NCBI GenBank assembly: GCA_002356435.2
Contig: AP018040.2
Coordinates: forward strand, 1,116,001-1,180,000
Length of the DNA: 64,000 bases
DNA from: Petrimonas sp. IBARAKI
Lineage (GTDB): Bacteria > Bacteroidota > Bacteroidia > Bacteroidales > Dysgonomonadaceae
Direction: 5' to 3'
Shown here: piece by piece, positions 51,858 to 62,389 of the stretch
Position numbering within the stretch: position 1 is the first letter of the stretch
How the letters are laid out: each line of letters starts with the position of its first letter
The notes under the pieces: model-generated
What the model was told of the DNA's origin: nothing
The model's input: the letters and a program-made list of their open reading frames with translations, nothing else
Databases searched by the model: none
Made by a program: the position numbers and the translations under genes

Positions 51858-54110
51858 ATGATTTTTGATATCGACATGATCCGTGAGGTATACGGTCAGC
51901 TTCCCGAAAAAATAACGCAGGCAAAACAGAAATTAGGCCGTCCGTTAACGTTAACAGAAAAAATTTTATTTGCGCACCTTTCGCCTGGAGTAACGCTGGA
52001 AAAATTCAGGCGCGCCGAAGATTACGTTAATTTCGCTCCCGACAGGGTAGCCATGCAGGATGCAACTGCGCAAATGGCATTATTGCAATTGATGAACTCG
52101 GGCCGGAAAAACGTTGCTGTACCGTCAACAGTACACTGCGATCACTTGATTCAGGCATATAAAAATGCGGAAACCGACTTACATACAGCAAAGGTTACCA
52201 ATGAGGAGGTGTTTAACTTCCTGCGCGATGTTTCCAACAAGTATGGAATCGGTTTTTGGAAGCCGGGAGCAGGAATTATTCACCAGGTTGTGCTTGAAAA
52301 TTATGCTTTCCCGGGAGGGATGATGGTGGGTACCGATTCGCATACGCCCAACGCAGGTGGCTTGGGAATGATTGCTATAGGTGTTGGAGGAGCTGATGCC
52401 GTGGATGTTATGGCCGGATTGCCGTGGGAGTTGAAAATGCCGAAACTTATCGGCGTGAAGCTGACCGGGAGATTGTCGAGCTGGGCATCGCCGAAAGACG
52501 TGATCCTCAAGCTTGCCGGTATCCTGACCGTAAAAGGAGGTACAAACGCCATCATCGAGTATTTCGGTGAAGGGACTTCAACACTTTCTGCGACCGGAAA
52601 AGGTACTATTTGTAATATGGGGGCCGAAGTAGGAGCAACTACTTCCATTTTTCCGTTTGATGAAAAATCGGCTGCCTATCTCGAAGGGACAGGCAGGAAG
52701 GAAGTGGCCGATGAAGCCCGGAAAATTACCCCTTACCTGCAGGCCGATCCAGAAACAGCCAACAACCCGGGAAGCTATTACGACCAAGTCATCGAAATCA
52801 ACCTGTCTGAATTGGAACCGCACATCAACGGCCCTTTCACCCCTGATGCTGCTTTCCCCATTTCTGAGTTTGCCCAAGAAGTGAAAGAAAAAGGCTATCC
52901 CCGGAAAATGGAAGTGGGATTAATCGGCTCCTGTACCAATTCGTCGTACGAAGACCTTACGCGGGCTGCGCATATCGTAAGAAAAGCCAAAGAAGAAGGG
53001 TTAAGTGTAAACGCCAGATTCATTATCAACCCCGGATCGGAACAGGTCCGGTATACCGCGGAACGTGATGGGATTTTACAGGAATTCGAAGATGCAGGAG
53101 CGGTAATTATGGCGAATGCCTGTGGCCCGTGCATCGGACAATGGAAGCGTACCGACGAGAAATCGGAGCGCTCAAACTCAATCGTTACTTCATTCAACCG
53201 GAATTTCGCCAAACGGAACGATGGAAATCCCAATACCCATGCTTTTGTAACTTCGCCAGAACTGGTGGCGGCGCTCACCATTGCCGGAGATTTAACATTT
53301 AATCCGCTTACGGACACGCTTACCAACTCCAAGGGTGAGCAAGTGAAACTGGCCGAACCCGTTGGGTTTGAGATGCCCCCGAGAGGCTTTGCGGTGGAAG
53401 ATGCCGGCTACCTGCCTCCATCGGAAGACGGCAGTAAAATAGAGGTAAGCATTAATCCGCAGTCGAACCGTTTACAGAAACTGGAGCCTTTTGAGCCATG
53501 GAATGGCAAGGATTACGAAGAGCTTCCGCTTTTGATAAAGGTAAAAGGAAAATGTACAACTGACCATATTTCGATGGCCGGCCCCTGGCTTCGCTTCCGC
53601 GGACATTTGGACAATATTTCCGACAATATGCTTATTGGTGCCGTAAATGCATTCAATGACGAGACCAATAAAACTCTTGATCCTGTAACGTTACAATACA
53701 CGGAGGTTCCTGCGTTGGCCCGGAAATTCAAGGCAGAAGGACTGGGGTCTGTCGTGGTTGCCGAGGAAAACTACGGTGAAGGCAGCAGTCGCGAACATGC
53801 GGCTATGGAACCCCGTCACTTGAACGTGAAAGTGATTCTGGTAAAGTCGTTTGCCCGTATCCATGAAACAAATCTCAAAAAACAAGGAATGCTTGCGCTT
53901 ACGTTTGTTGATAAGGAGGATTACAACAAAGTGCAGGAAAAGGACAGAATCAGCATCGTAGGTTTAACCGGTTTTACCCCGGGAAGAAACCTGAAAGTTG
54001 TTCTTCATCACGCTGATGGCTCTACGGATGAGTTTGAAGCTGCCCACACCTACAATGAACAACAGATTGGCTGGTTCAAGGCCGGCAGTGCATTGAACGG
54101 GATGATGTAA
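51858..54110 (+). CDS. acn: Aconitate hydratase, mitochondrial type
   Basis: I chose the ATG at 51858 ('[19 protein letters not shown]'); the frame is open to 51762 but the extra 32 residues lie in the intergenic repeat/promoter region and look non-coding. The 750-residue enzyme has the [4Fe-4S] ligands Cys359 ('[14 protein letters not shown]'), Cys422 and Cys425 ('[11 protein letters not shown]'), near the pig mitochondrial positions 358, 421 and 424. The swivel-domain motif '[19 protein letters not shown]' is present. It isomerises citrate to isocitrate. It heads the cluster acn-icd-gltA-idh. Confidence 0.95.
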   Translation: MIFDIDMIREVYGQLPEKITQAKQKLGRPLTLTEKILFAHLSPGVTLEKFRRAEDYVNFAPDRVAMQDATAQMALLQLMNSGRKNVAVPSTVHCDHLIQAYKNAETDLHTAKVTNEEVFNFLRDVSNKYGIGFWKPGAGIIHQVVLENYAFPGGMMVGTDSHTPNAGGLGMIAIGVGGADAVDVMAGLPWELKMPKLIGVKLTGRLSSWASPKDVILKLAGILTVKGGTNAIIEYFGEGTSTLSATGKGTICNMGAEVGATTSIFPFDEKSAAYLEGTGRKEVADEARKITPYLQADPETANNPGSYYDQVIEINLSELEPHINGPFTPDAAFPISEFAQEVKEKGYPRKMEVGLIGSCTNSSYEDLTRAAHIVRKAKEEGLSVNARFIINPGSEQVRYTAERDGILQEFEDAGAVIMANACGPCIGQWKRTDEKSERSNSIVTSFNRNFAKRNDGNPNTHAFVTSPELVAALTIAGDLTFNPLTDTLTNSKGEQVKLAEPVGFEMPPRGFAVEDAGYLPPSEDGSKIEVSINPQSNRLQKLEPFEPWNGKDYEELPLLIKVKGKCTTDHISMAGPWLRFRGHLDNISDNMLIGAVNAFNDETNKTLDPVTLQYTEVPALARKFKAEGLGSVVVAEENYGEGSSREHAAMEPRHLNVKVILVKSFARIHETNLKKQGMLALTFVDKEDYNKVQEKDRISIVGLTGFTPGRNLKVVLHHADGSTDEFEAAHTYNEQQIGWFKAGSALNGMM

Positions 54111-54123
54111 ATTTTTTGATAAA

Positions 54124-55380
54124 ATGGATAACCCACAGAAGATAACCCTTTCGTCCTTTCCCGATAATCCTGTCATTCCCTTTATCGAGGGTGACGGAAT
54201 CGGAAAGGAGATCACAGCTTCCGTCAGGAAAATCATCGATAAAGCGGTTGAGAAATCCTACAACGGAAAACGGAAAATTGAATGGAAAGAAGTTCTTGCA
54301 GGTGAAAAAGCCTACAACAAGCTTGGGACCTGGCTCCCCGCGGAGACCATGGAGGCTTTTCGAAAATACCGGGTAGGAATCAAAGGGCCGCTCACTACAC
54401 CCGTAGGGGAGGGGATTCGTTCCTTGAACGTTGCGTTACGACAGGAACTTGATTTATACGTCTGTCTGCGGCCAGTACGGTGGTTCAAAGGAGTAGCCAC
54501 CCCCCTGCTTCATCCTGAAAAGGTTCACGTTACTATTTTCCGGGAAAACACGGAGGATATCTATGCCGGAATCGAATGGAATGCCGGAACTCCCGAGGTT
54601 GAGAAAGTCCTGAAATTTCTGAAGGAGGAGATGGGAGTTGCTAAAATCCGTTTTCCTGAAACCACCTCCATAGGTGTCAAGCCTGTATCGGTGGAAGGTA
54701 CCGAGCGTTTGGTGCGTTCAGCCATTGAGTACGCTATAAGGAACAAACTGCCATCGGTTACCCTGGTTCACAAAGGGAACATCATGAAGTTTACCGAAGG
54801 AGGATTCAAAAAATGGGGATATGCACTCGCCGAAAGAGAATTTACTGATCAGGTTTTCACGGAAAATATTTTCAATAAAATAAAAACCGAAAGAGGCTTG
54901 GAAGAAGCAGTTGCAGCATATAACAAGGCTATGGAAAACGGAAAAGTTTTCATTAAAGACGTTATTGCTGACGCATTCTTGCAAAATACATTGCTGAAAC
55001 CCGAAGAATACGCTGTGGTAGCTACGCTGAACCTGAACGGAGACTATATCTCCGATCAGCTTGCCGCTATGGTTGGTGGTATAGGTATTGCTCCCGGGGC
55101 AAACATCAATTACATAACCGGGCATGCTATTTTTGAAGCTACGCACGGAACCGCACCCGATATTGCAGGTAAGAACAAGGCGAATCCTTGTTCAATGTTG
55201 CTTTCGGGTGTGATGATGCTGGAATATATTGGCTGGAATGAAGCGGGCAGCCTTATCACAAAATCTCTGGAAAACCTGTTTGAAAAAGGATACGCTACTT
55301 CCGACCTGGCCCGGTTTATGGAAAACGGAAAGGCATTATCCACTTCTGAGTTTGCGTCAGAAGTAATAAATTCACTTTAG
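54124..55380 (+). CDS. icd: Isocitrate dehydrogenase, bacterial type I, with NAD-type cofactor residues
   Basis: This 418-residue enzyme is close to E. coli Icd: '[14 protein letters not shown]', '[20 protein letters not shown]' (keeping the Ser that is phosphorylated in E. coli), '[14 protein letters not shown]' and '[11 protein letters not shown]'. The cofactor loop reads '[15 protein letters not shown]': Asp346 and Ile347 stand where E. coli has the NADP-binding Lys344 and Tyr345, Ala353 replaces Val351, and Tyr391 is Ser. Asp/Ile at these sites marks NAD-dependent enzymes, and such swaps were used to convert E. coli Icd to NAD. It starts 13 bp after aconitase. The two-family arrangement with the later idh is unusual. 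Confidence 0.93.
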   Translation: MDNPQKITLSSFPDNPVIPFIEGDGIGKEITASVRKIIDKAVEKSYNGKRKIEWKEVLAGEKAYNKLGTWLPAETMEAFRKYRVGIKGPLTTPVGEGIRSLNVALRQELDLYVCLRPVRWFKGVATPLLHPEKVHVTIFRENTEDIYAGIEWNAGTPEVEKVLKFLKEEMGVAKIRFPETTSIGVKPVSVEGTERLVRSAIEYAIRNKLPSVTLVHKGNIMKFTEGGFKKWGYALAEREFTDQVFTENIFNKIKTERGLEEAVAAYNKAMENGKVFIKDVIADAFLQNTLLKPEEYAVVATLNLNGDYISDQLAAMVGGIGIAPGANINYITGHAIFEATHGTAPDIAGKNKANPCSMLLSGVMMLEYIGWNEAGSLITKSLENLFEKGYATSDLARFMENGKALSTSEFASEVINSL

Positions 55381-55476
55381 TTTCTACGTTGTTCAAACAA
55401 AAACAGGTAAAATACTGTTACAATTACAGAAATAACCGAAGCACAATAAAACCAATAAATTAAAATAATAACAATA

Positions 55477-56835
55477 ATGGATAACAAGCAATTGATTAAG
55501 GTGTTATCAGACTCGATAGCAGTAACAAGCAATATCGATAAGGATCTTTTTACCAAAATGGGTGTGAAGCGCGGACTTCGTAACGAAGATCATTCCGGTG
55601 TGCTTGCCGGGCTTACCCGGGTGGGCGATGTAGTTGGTTATGAGCGCCAGGAAGATGGAACCCTGAAGCCTATCCCAGGCAAATTGTTTTATCGGGGTAT
55701 TGATGTTGAAGACCTGGTACACGGCCTTCAGGCAGACAATCGTCTTGGATTTGAAGAAACGGCTTACCTGCTTTTATCGGGAAAATTGCCGAACAAAGAG
55801 AACCTCCAGGCTTTTTCAAGCCTTCTAGCACAGACTATGCCTCTTAATCACACAGCAACGATGAATATTTTGTCGTTGCAAGGGAAGAACATCATGAATA
55901 TCCTTGCCCGGAGTGTACTGGAGCTTTATACATATGACCAGGATCCCGATGATATTTCTCCCGACAACTTGATTCATCAATCAATCAATCTGATAGCAAA
56001 ATTTCCGACCATTATTGCTCTGGCTTATCAAGTACTGCGTCATGATCAACAGGGACGTTCCTTACACGTTCGCCATCCCTATGAAAATTATTCGGTGGCC
56101 GAAAACTTTCTTTATATGATGAAAGGTCCCGGAAAATATACCGAACTGGATGTGAAAATTCTTGATCTCGCGCTTATCCTGCACGCCGATCACGGTGGGG
56201 GTAACAACTCTACTTTTTCGGTGCGTGTGACCAGTTCTACGGAAACCGACACTTATTCAGCAGTTGCTGCCGGTATTGGATCACTGAAAGGTCCGCTTCA
56301 CGGTGGGGCAAACGTGAAAGTAAACGGTATGCTCGCAGATATGAAAAAAAATATCAAAGACTGGAAAGATGTTGGCGAAATAGATGCTTACCTTACCCAA
56401 GTACTGAATAAAGAAGCATATGACAAGACAGGGCTTATTTACGGTATAGGACACGCTGTTTATACTATCAGTGACCCGCGTGCGGGGTTGCTTAAGGAGA
56501 TGGCACGTGAGCTGGCAAAAGAAAAGGGACGTGAGAACGAATTCGCATTTATGGAGTTGATCGAAGAACGCGGCGTGGAAGTGTTCCTTAATTACAAAAA
56601 ACAAGGAGCTAAACAACGTACGTGTATCAACGTAGATTATTATTCCGGTTTTGTCTATGACGCTATTGGTCTTCCCGAAGAAGTATTTACACCAATTTTC
56701 GCCATGGCGCGTATTGTGGGCTGGACAGCGCATCGTATTGAAGAACTGAATTTCTCCAGCAAAAGAATTATACGTCCTGCATACAAAAACGTACGTCCGT
56801 TACAGGATTTTATACCGATGAAAGACAGAACGTAA
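55477..56835 (+). CDS. gltA: Citrate synthase
   Basis: This 452-residue citrate synthase has an N-terminal segment before the core ('[19 protein letters not shown]') and the catalytic His motifs '[18 protein letters not shown]' and '[15 protein letters not shown]', followed by '[17 protein letters not shown]'. The segment '[20 protein letters not shown]' carries the catalytic Asp region, and the C-terminal signature is '[14 protein letters not shown]'. It condenses oxaloacetate and acetyl-CoA. The 96 bp before it hold no clear promoter. The type II idh gene begins 1 bp after its stop, so the two are translationally close. Confidence 0.94.
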   Translation: MDNKQLIKVLSDSIAVTSNIDKDLFTKMGVKRGLRNEDHSGVLAGLTRVGDVVGYERQEDGTLKPIPGKLFYRGIDVEDLVHGLQADNRLGFEETAYLLLSGKLPNKENLQAFSSLLAQTMPLNHTATMNILSLQGKNIMNILARSVLELYTYDQDPDDISPDNLIHQSINLIAKFPTIIALAYQVLRHDQQGRSLHVRHPYENYSVAENFLYMMKGPGKYTELDVKILDLALILHADHGGGNNSTFSVRVTSSTETDTYSAVAAGIGSLKGPLHGGANVKVNGMLADMKKNIKDWKDVGEIDAYLTQVLNKEAYDKTGLIYGIGHAVYTISDPRAGLLKEMARELAKEKGRENEFAFMELIEERGVEVFLNYKKQGAKQRTCINVDYYSGFVYDAIGLPEEVFTPIFAMARIVGWTAHRIEELNFSSKRIIRPAYKNVRPLQDFIPMKDRT

Positions 56836-56836
56836 A

Positions 56837-58057
56837 ATGACGAAGATAAAAGTACAAAATCCTATTGTGGAAATTGATGGCGATGAGATGACTCGGATTA
56901 TCTGGTCGTTTATCAAGCAGCAGTTGATATTGCCGTACCTCGATGTAGATATAAAATATTACGATTTGAGTATTCAGAACCGGGATGCTACCCATGACCA
57001 GGTTACAGTTGAGGCTGCAGAAGCTATCAAAAAATATAACGTGGGCGTCAAGTGTGCTACCATCACGCCCGATGAAGTGCGGGTTAAAGAGTTTGGATTA
57101 AAGCATATGTGGAAGTCTCCCAACGGAACTATCCGGAACATCGTTGGAGGGACGGTTTTCCGTGAACCCATTGTTTGTTCCAATATCCCGCGGTACGTTC
57201 CGGGCTGGACGCAACCGATCATTATCGGGCGTCATGCGTTTGGTGACCAGTATCGTGCCACGGATAAGATTGTCAAAGGGAAAGGTAAGCTGAAACTTAC
57301 TTTTACCGCTGAAAATGGTGACGTGCAAGAATGGGAGGTTTACAACTTCGAAGGAGACGGAGTGGCCATGGCCATGTTCAATACCGATGAATCGATTTAT
57401 GGATTTGCCCGTTCGTCATTTCAAATGGCGCTCACGAAAAAGTATCCGCTATATATGTCCACTAAAAATACTATTCTGAAGGCATACGATGGTCGCTTCA
57501 AGGATATTTTCCAGGAAGTGTATGAGAATGAGTTCAGGGAGTTGTTTCAGGAAGCCGGGATTACCTATGAGCATCGGCTGATCGATGACATGGTGGCATC
57601 AGCGATGAAATGGAACGGTGGTTTTGTGTGGGCCTGTAAGAATTACGACGGCGATGTACAGTCGGATACCGTAGCACAGGGTTTCGGATCGCTGGGAATG
57701 ATGTCTTCGGTTTTGGTAACACCCGACGGACGTACAGTGGAAGCTGAAGCTGCACACGGAACGGTAACACGCCATTATCGTCAGCATCAGCAAGGCAAGG
57801 AAACCAGCACCAATCCGATCGCATCAATCTTTGCGTGGACTCGCGGTTTGGAACACAGAGGAAAGCTTGATGGCAACCAAGAACTTATTGATTTCTGTCA
57901 AAAGCTGGAACAGGTGTGTGTGGAAACCGTTGAGAACGGAGAAATGACCAAAGACCTGGCAGTACTGGTATATGGCGATGATGTGAAAGGAAAATACCTG
58001 AATACGCAGGATTTCCTGGCTGCGCTAAAGCGCAATCTGGATAAAAAATTAAATTGA
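56837..58057 (+). CDS. idh: NADP-type isocitrate dehydrogenase, eukaryotic (type II) family
   Basis: This 406-residue enzyme belongs to the homodimeric eukaryotic IDH family, not the E. coli family: '[15 protein letters not shown]', '[19 protein letters not shown]' and '[20 protein letters not shown]'. The NADP site '[20 protein letters not shown]' has His307, Arg312 and His313, equal to human IDH1 His309, Arg314 and His315 that hold the 2'-phosphate. It converts isocitrate to 2-oxoglutarate and should yield NADPH. It starts 1 bp after citrate synthase and ends at a strong terminator, so it is the last gene of the TCA cluster. Confidence 0.95.
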   Translation: MTKIKVQNPIVEIDGDEMTRIIWSFIKQQLILPYLDVDIKYYDLSIQNRDATHDQVTVEAAEAIKKYNVGVKCATITPDEVRVKEFGLKHMWKSPNGTIRNIVGGTVFREPIVCSNIPRYVPGWTQPIIIGRHAFGDQYRATDKIVKGKGKLKLTFTAENGDVQEWEVYNFEGDGVAMAMFNTDESIYGFARSSFQMALTKKYPLYMSTKNTILKAYDGRFKDIFQEVYENEFRELFQEAGITYEHRLIDDMVASAMKWNGGFVWACKNYDGDVQSDTVAQGFGSLGMMSSVLVTPDGRTVEAEAAHGTVTRHYRQHQQGKETSTNPIASIFAWTRGLEHRGKLDGNQELIDFCQKLEQVCVETVENGEMTKDLAVLVYGDDVKGKYLNTQDFLAALKRNLDKKLN

Positions 58058-58085
58058 TATACGTAGTTTTCAGGTTATCAGATAG

Positions 58086-58122
58086 AACGGCTCACGCGGA
58101 ATAACGTCGCGGAGCCGTTTTT
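58086..58122 (+). terminator. Terminator after the TCA gene cluster
   Basis: AACGGCTC pairs with GAGCCGTT (8 bp), extended by an inner CGCG/CGCG pair after one bulged A, followed by TTTTTG. It lies between the stop of idh and the stop of the convergent amidase gene and probably serves both. Confidence 0.8.
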
Positions 58123-58123
58123 G

Positions 58124-58996
58124 TTAATCCCTGAACCGTCGTGTCAATTCCCCGTACTCATCGATGCGGCGATCGCGAAGGAAAGGCCACCAGCGACGGA
58201 CGTTTTCGGTGCGGGTTTTATCTATTTCAACAACCTGAGTTATTTCACCTTCTGCTGCCTGAAATAGGAACTCACCTTGTGGTCCGCAGATAAAGCTGTT
58301 TCCCCAGAATGAAATCCCGCGAGTCTGGCCCGATGGGTCAGGTTCGTAACCGGTACGGTTCACCGCAATTACTGGAATGCCGTTTGCTACGGCGTGCCCG
58401 CGCTGAACAGTGATCCACGCTTCACGTTGACGATTCTTTTCGTCTTCGGTATCGGAGGACTCATAGCCGATAGCGGTGGGGTAGATGAGCACTTCTGCTC
58501 CCGCTAAAGCCATCATTCGGGCAGCCTCGGGATACCATTGGTCCCAGCAGACCAGCACACCAAGTTTTCCCACCGATGTATCTATGGGGTTAAAACCCAA
58601 ATCACCGGGAGTGAAATAAAATTTTTCGTAATAGGCCGGATCGTCGGGTATATGCATTTTGCGGTATTTTCCGGCTATTGTTCCATCTTTTTCAATGACC
58701 ACAGCTGTATTGTGATACAGCCCAGGAGCCCGTTTTTCGAAAAGAGATAACAGGATAACCACTCCCAGCTCTTTTGCCAGTTGGCCAAATGAATGGGTGG
58801 AAGGGCCCGGAATGGTCTCTGCCTGGTCGAATATACCCGTCTCTTCGGTCTGACAAAAGTACAGTCCGTTATGCAATTCTTGTAACACAATTAGGTCTGC
58901 TCCTTTCGATACTAAGTCGCGGATTTTTGACTGCAATCGCGAAACGTTCTCGTTTCTGTCTGTCGTGTTGGCTTGTTGTATTATTCCGATTTTCAT
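58124..58996 (-). CDS. aguB: N-carbamoylputrescine amidase
   Basis: This 290-residue carbon-nitrogen hydrolase has the Glu-Lys-Cys triad: Glu40 ('LIVLQELHNG'), Lys113 ('KYRKMHIPDDP') and Cys150 ('LGVLVCWDQWYPEAAR'). 'GLYFCQTEE' and 'GISFWGNSFICGPQG' are typical of the AguB branch. It hydrolyses N-carbamoylputrescine to putrescine, CO2 and ammonia. It lies 61 bp downstream of agmatine deiminase on the same strand, so both steps from agmatine to putrescine are encoded here. No arginine decarboxylase is in the window. Confidence 0.93.
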   Translation of the reverse strand: MKIGIIQQANTTDRNENVSRLQSKIRDLVSKGADLIVLQELHNGLYFCQTEETGIFDQAETIPGPSTHSFGQLAKELGVVILLSLFEKRAPGLYHNTAVVIEKDGTIAGKYRKMHIPDDPAYYEKFYFTPGDLGFNPIDTSVGKLGVLVCWDQWYPEAARMMALAGAEVLIYPTAIGYESSDTEDEKNRQREAWITVQRGHAVANGIPVIAVNRTGYEPDPSGQTRGISFWGNSFICGPQGEFLFQAAEGEITQVVEIDKTRTENVRRWWPFLRDRRIDEYGELTRRFRD

Positions 58997-59057
58997 ATGT
59001 TGTCTGATTGGTAGAAAAAATCCGCTTGGCGCCGGCGGAAGAATAGTAAATCCTAAA

Positions 59058-60080
59058 TCAAATAAAACCTTTCGGAAATTGCATCGTTACACAGTGGAGT
59101 GAGCCGTGTTGCTTGATCAAAGGCAGACAATCGACGCCGATTATTTCACGATAGGGAAATGCCTTTTGCAGTTGTTTTTTTGCCATTTCGTCTTTTGCGG
59201 ATGCATAAGTAGGCATTAAAACAGCATCGTTGATAATCAGAAAATTGGCGTAAGTGGCGGGAAGTCTATAGCCGTCATGATACACAGCATCCGCCATGGG
59301 TAGCGGAATTAACCTGTAAGGCTTCCCTTCGGTGGTTTTGAACGATCCCAGTTCATTTTCCATACGCTTGAGTTCATCGAAATGCTCGTCGGTTTTATCG
59401 TCACATTTTACGTATGCGATAGTCTGTTCGTCGCAAAATCGGGCAAGTGTATCCACGTGGCTGTCGGTGTCGTCTCCGGCCAAATAACCGTGGTTGAGCC
59501 ACAAAATCCGATGCACCCCGAATGTTGATTTCAGGTACTCGTCAATCTCCTCCAGCATCATTGGCTGATTGCGGTTAGGGGCCATCAGGCATTGCGATGT
59601 GGTAAGCAAAGTTCCCTTTCCGTTCGATTCTATTGAACCGCCTTCCAGAATAAATCTTTTCTTGCTTGTATATTGAACCTCGGGTTTGAATTCTTCTTGA
59701 CGGAAAAGATGTTGTGTGATTTGATTATCGTGGTTGGCGGCAAACTTAAGTCCCCAACCGTTAAAACCGAAATCGAAAAGCATTGGTTTTCCATTGATAA
59801 AAACCGAAATAGCACCGTGGTCACGCGACCAGGTATCGTTGCTTTTCAGTTCCGACGTAATAAGATTTTTACGTTCTTGAGGCGTGAAATGTTTCACAAC
59901 CTCGTCTTCTTCCGGGCATACGACTAGCAGCTTTTCCCTTTTCAGAATTTCTTTCGAAAATGTCACATAACATTCCGTAACTTCCTCCAAGGTGTCGAAC
60001 CAGTCAGTACCGGCGTGAGGCCAAGTGACCAACACACCGCTCTGCGGATACCATTCCGGCGGAAAAACAACGTTGTTCAT
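59058..60080 (-). CDS. aguA: Agmatine deiminase
   Basis: This 340-residue protein of the peptidylarginine deiminase/AguA fold has 'FPPEWYPQSGVLVTWPHAGT', 'SNDTWSRDHGAISVF', 'RFILEGGSIESNGKG', 'GDDTDSHVDTLARF' (catalytic His/Asp) and the nucleophile Cys330 in 'HGSLHCVTMQFPKG'. It converts agmatine to N-carbamoylputrescine and ammonia. Its ATG is 6 bp after the lpxA stop, so it is transcribed from the lipid A operon unless an internal promoter exists. Confidence 0.94.
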   Translation of the reverse strand: MNNVVFPPEWYPQSGVLVTWPHAGTDWFDTLEEVTECYVTFSKEILKREKLLVVCPEEDEVVKHFTPQERKNLITSELKSNDTWSRDHGAISVFINGKPMLFDFGFNGWGLKFAANHDNQITQHLFRQEEFKPEVQYTSKKRFILEGGSIESNGKGTLLTTSQCLMAPNRNQPMMLEEIDEYLKSTFGVHRILWLNHGYLAGDDTDSHVDTLARFCDEQTIAYVKCDDKTDEHFDELKRMENELGSFKTTEGKPYRLIPLPMADAVYHDGYRLPATYANFLIINDAVLMPTYASAKDEMAKKQLQKAFPYREIIGVDCLPLIKQHGSLHCVTMQFPKGFI

Positions 60081-60086
60081 CGATTT

Positions 60087-60875
60087 TTATCCTTCCATAT
60101 TTCCGCGAATAATTCCGCGGGACGAATTTTTGACGAAATCAATGATATGATTTCGCTCTTTCGTTTCCGGCAATTCGTTCTCAATTCTTTCCAGCGCCTG
60201 TGTGGTGTTGTATCCAGCTAAATACAGATACCTGTATACATCCTGGATGGAATTTATCACTTCGCTTGAAAATCCCCTGCGTCGTAACCCAACAAAATTC
60301 AAACCTACATAAGTAAGTGGTTCGCGGCCGACCATAGTATAGGGGGGGATATCTTTCGGAACTTTGGAACCACCCTGTATCATCGTGTGCGCACCAATTC
60401 GTGAAAACTGATGTACAAGTGTCCCGCCGCTGAGAATAGCGTAATCGTCAATTTCTACTTCTCCGGCCAGTTGCGTGGCATTTCCCAGGATGACGAAATC
60501 TTTTAATACACAATCGTGTGCCACGTGACTGTATGCCATTAGCAGGCAGTCGCTGCCAACTGCTGTTTCTCCCCGTGACGCTGTGCCGCGATTCACAGTT
60601 ACACATTCGCGGACTGAAGTTCTGTCGCCAATAATGGCTAACGATTCTTCACCCCTGAATTTCAGGTCCTGCGGAATAGCGGAAATGGTAGCGTGCGGAA
60701 AAATGGTGCAATTCTTCCCGATACGTGCACCAAAAAGAACGGTTGCATATGGCATTACAACTGTTCCCTCACCAATTTCAACATTTCTGTCGATGTATGC
60801 GAAGGGTTCAATGACAACGTCTTTGCCTATTTGGGCTTCGGGATGAACAAATGCCAGTGAAGATATATTACTCAT
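60087..60875 (-). CDS. lpxA: Acyl-ACP-UDP-N-acetylglucosamine O-acyltransferase
   Basis: This 262-residue left-handed beta-helix protein begins 'SLAFVHPEAQIGKDVVIEPF' and has many hexapeptide repeats. The catalytic His is in 'MAYSHVAHDCVL' and the family segment 'FSRIGAHTMIQGGSKVPKD' follows, with a C-terminal helical domain 'EVINSIQDVYRYLYLAGYN'. It adds the 3-hydroxyacyl chain to UDP-GlcNAc, the first lipid A step. It lies 13 bp after lpxC-fabZ. Confidence 0.95.
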   Translation of the reverse strand: MSNISSLAFVHPEAQIGKDVVIEPFAYIDRNVEIGEGTVVMPYATVLFGARIGKNCTIFPHATISAIPQDLKFRGEESLAIIGDRTSVRECVTVNRGTASRGETAVGSDCLLMAYSHVAHDCVLKDFVILGNATQLAGEVEIDDYAILSGGTLVHQFSRIGAHTMIQGGSKVPKDIPPYTMVGREPLTYVGLNFVGLRRRGFSSEVINSIQDVYRYLYLAGYNTTQALERIENELPETKERNHIIDFVKNSSRGIIRGNMEG

Positions 60876-60888
60876 AACTTATTGAGCA

Positions 60889-62268
60889 TTATTTATTTTT
60901 GATTATTTGAGCGGTGAAGTCGGCTTCAGATACTATTTTATCTCCCACGAAAGCCAGTCCTCGCATGGTGGCGATGCCCCTGCGAACTTCCGACGAAAAC
61001 TCTACTTTAAAAAGTATGGTATCGCCGGGAACGACCTTGCTTCGGAATTTCACATTGTCTATTTTTAGGAAATAAGTCGAATATCTTTCGGGTTCGTCAA
61101 GTCCGGAAAGCACCAGCAATCCTCCTGTCTGAGCCATGGCTTCTACCTGCAGAACTCCAGGCATAACCGGTTCATCGGGGAAATGGCCGACGAAATAAGG
61201 CTCGTCATTGGTGATGTTTTTTACGCCTACGATGTAACTTTCGGTTTGTTCAATTACTTTGTCCACCATCAGGAAAGGATAACGGTGTGGCAACAATTGT
61301 TTTACGCGATTAATGTCCATCAGGGGTTCAACATTGGGGTCGTAAAACGGTGCTTGATTTTTGTTTTTTATCTCCCTACGGATAAGCCTTGCCAGTTGAT
61401 TGTTGATTTTATGCCCCGGACGTGTAGCAATGAGCCGTCCTTTTATAGGTTTCCCTATCAGCGACATGTCTCCGATTATGTCGAGCAGTTTATGCCGTGC
61501 AGGCTCGTTAGGGAATGCCAGTTCGCGGTGATTCAGATAACCCAGCTGGTTTGCATCCATGCGAGGGACGTTTAGTTCATCGGCTATCTCATCCAGCTCG
61601 TTCTGAGGAAGCTTTCTTTCATAAATAACGATGGCGTTATCCAGGTTACCGCCTTTGATTAGTCCGGCCTGACGCAGTTTTTGGATTTCACGAACAAAAA
61701 CAAACGTGCGTGCAGGCGCTATTTCTGTAGCAAAATTCTCCAACGATTCCAAACTGGCATATTGATTGGGGATATATTGTGATTCGAATTCTATGTTAGA
61801 ATTGATCGCGAAACCATCATCCGGAAGTAACGTGATTTTAGAACCGGTTTCGGGGTCGGAGACTTCTATTTTTTTTCGTACAACATAAAAGTCTTTGTCT
61901 TTTTCCTGTTCTACAATACCTGCTTTTTCAATAGCACGAATATATTCTATGGCGCTTCCGTCAAGAATGGGAAATTCCGGCGCGTTCACTTCGATAAGAC
62001 AGTTGTCTATCCCAAGTGCATAAAGTGTTGAAAACGCATGTTCAACAGTGCTGACGGTGACATTACCCACTCCCAGAACCGTGCCTCGCTGGGTATGGAC
62101 AACATTTTCGGCCACCGCTTCAATAACAGGTTGATCCTCTAAATCTACCCGTTGGATCCGGTATCCGGAATCAACGGGTGCAGGATTGAAAGTTATTTCA
62201 ATTTTGTAACCGGTATGAAGCCCCTGGCCTTTTAGCGTAAAGCTGGATTTTAATGTTTTCTGTTTCAC
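60889..62268 (-). CDS. lpxC/fabZ: LpxC-FabZ fusion: UDP-3-O-acyl-GlcNAc deacetylase and 3-hydroxyacyl-ACP dehydratase
   Basis: This 459-residue bifunctional enzyme is a known Bacteroidota fusion. Residues 1 to about 300 are LpxC: 'GQGLHTGYKIEITF', the zinc His in 'STVEHAFSTLYALG', then 'HKLLDIIGDMSLIGKP' and 'RPGHKINNQLAR' with the remaining zinc and catalytic residues. From about residue 315 follows FabZ: 'LLPHRYPFLMVDKV', the catalytic His in 'FVGHFPDEPVMPGVLQVEAM' and its Glu. It joins the committed lipid A step with fatty-acid elongation. A 121-bp gap with a -7-like box precedes it. Confidence 0.96.
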   Translation of the reverse strand: MKQKTLKSSFTLKGQGLHTGYKIEITFNPAPVDSGYRIQRVDLEDQPVIEAVAENVVHTQRGTVLGVGNVTVSTVEHAFSTLYALGIDNCLIEVNAPEFPILDGSAIEYIRAIEKAGIVEQEKDKDFYVVRKKIEVSDPETGSKITLLPDDGFAINSNIEFESQYIPNQYASLESLENFATEIAPARTFVFVREIQKLRQAGLIKGGNLDNAIVIYERKLPQNELDEIADELNVPRMDANQLGYLNHRELAFPNEPARHKLLDIIGDMSLIGKPIKGRLIATRPGHKINNQLARLIRREIKNKNQAPFYDPNVEPLMDINRVKQLLPHRYPFLMVDKVIEQTESYIVGVKNITNDEPYFVGHFPDEPVMPGVLQVEAMAQTGGLLVLSGLDEPERYSTYFLKIDNVKFRSKVVPGDTILFKVEFSSEVRRGIATMRGLAFVGDKIVSEADFTAQIIKNK

Positions 62269-62311
62269 CTTGTTATATCGATAAATTTAATTTTGAGTGC
62301 AGATAATCCGG

Positions 62312-62319
62312 CAAAGATA
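62312..62319 (-). promoter_or_regulatory. Candidate -7 box for lpxC-fabZ
   Basis: TATCTTTG on the minus strand in the same GCAAAGATA context as hisS and proA, 44 bp before the lpxC start. The -33 element is not convincing. It would allow expression independent of lpxD. Confidence 0.38.
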
Positions 62320-62389
62320 CAACTTTGCCTTGAAAAGTATGAATTTGGCTCTCCCGTTAGGTTTTTTTAGCAAAACATGTCTCCTGTTC

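Noticed and set aside
54124-58057. Duplicate isocitrate dehydrogenase as an assembly or duplication artefact
   Set aside because: The two proteins belong to different families with almost no shared motifs, so this is not a recent duplication or assembly error.
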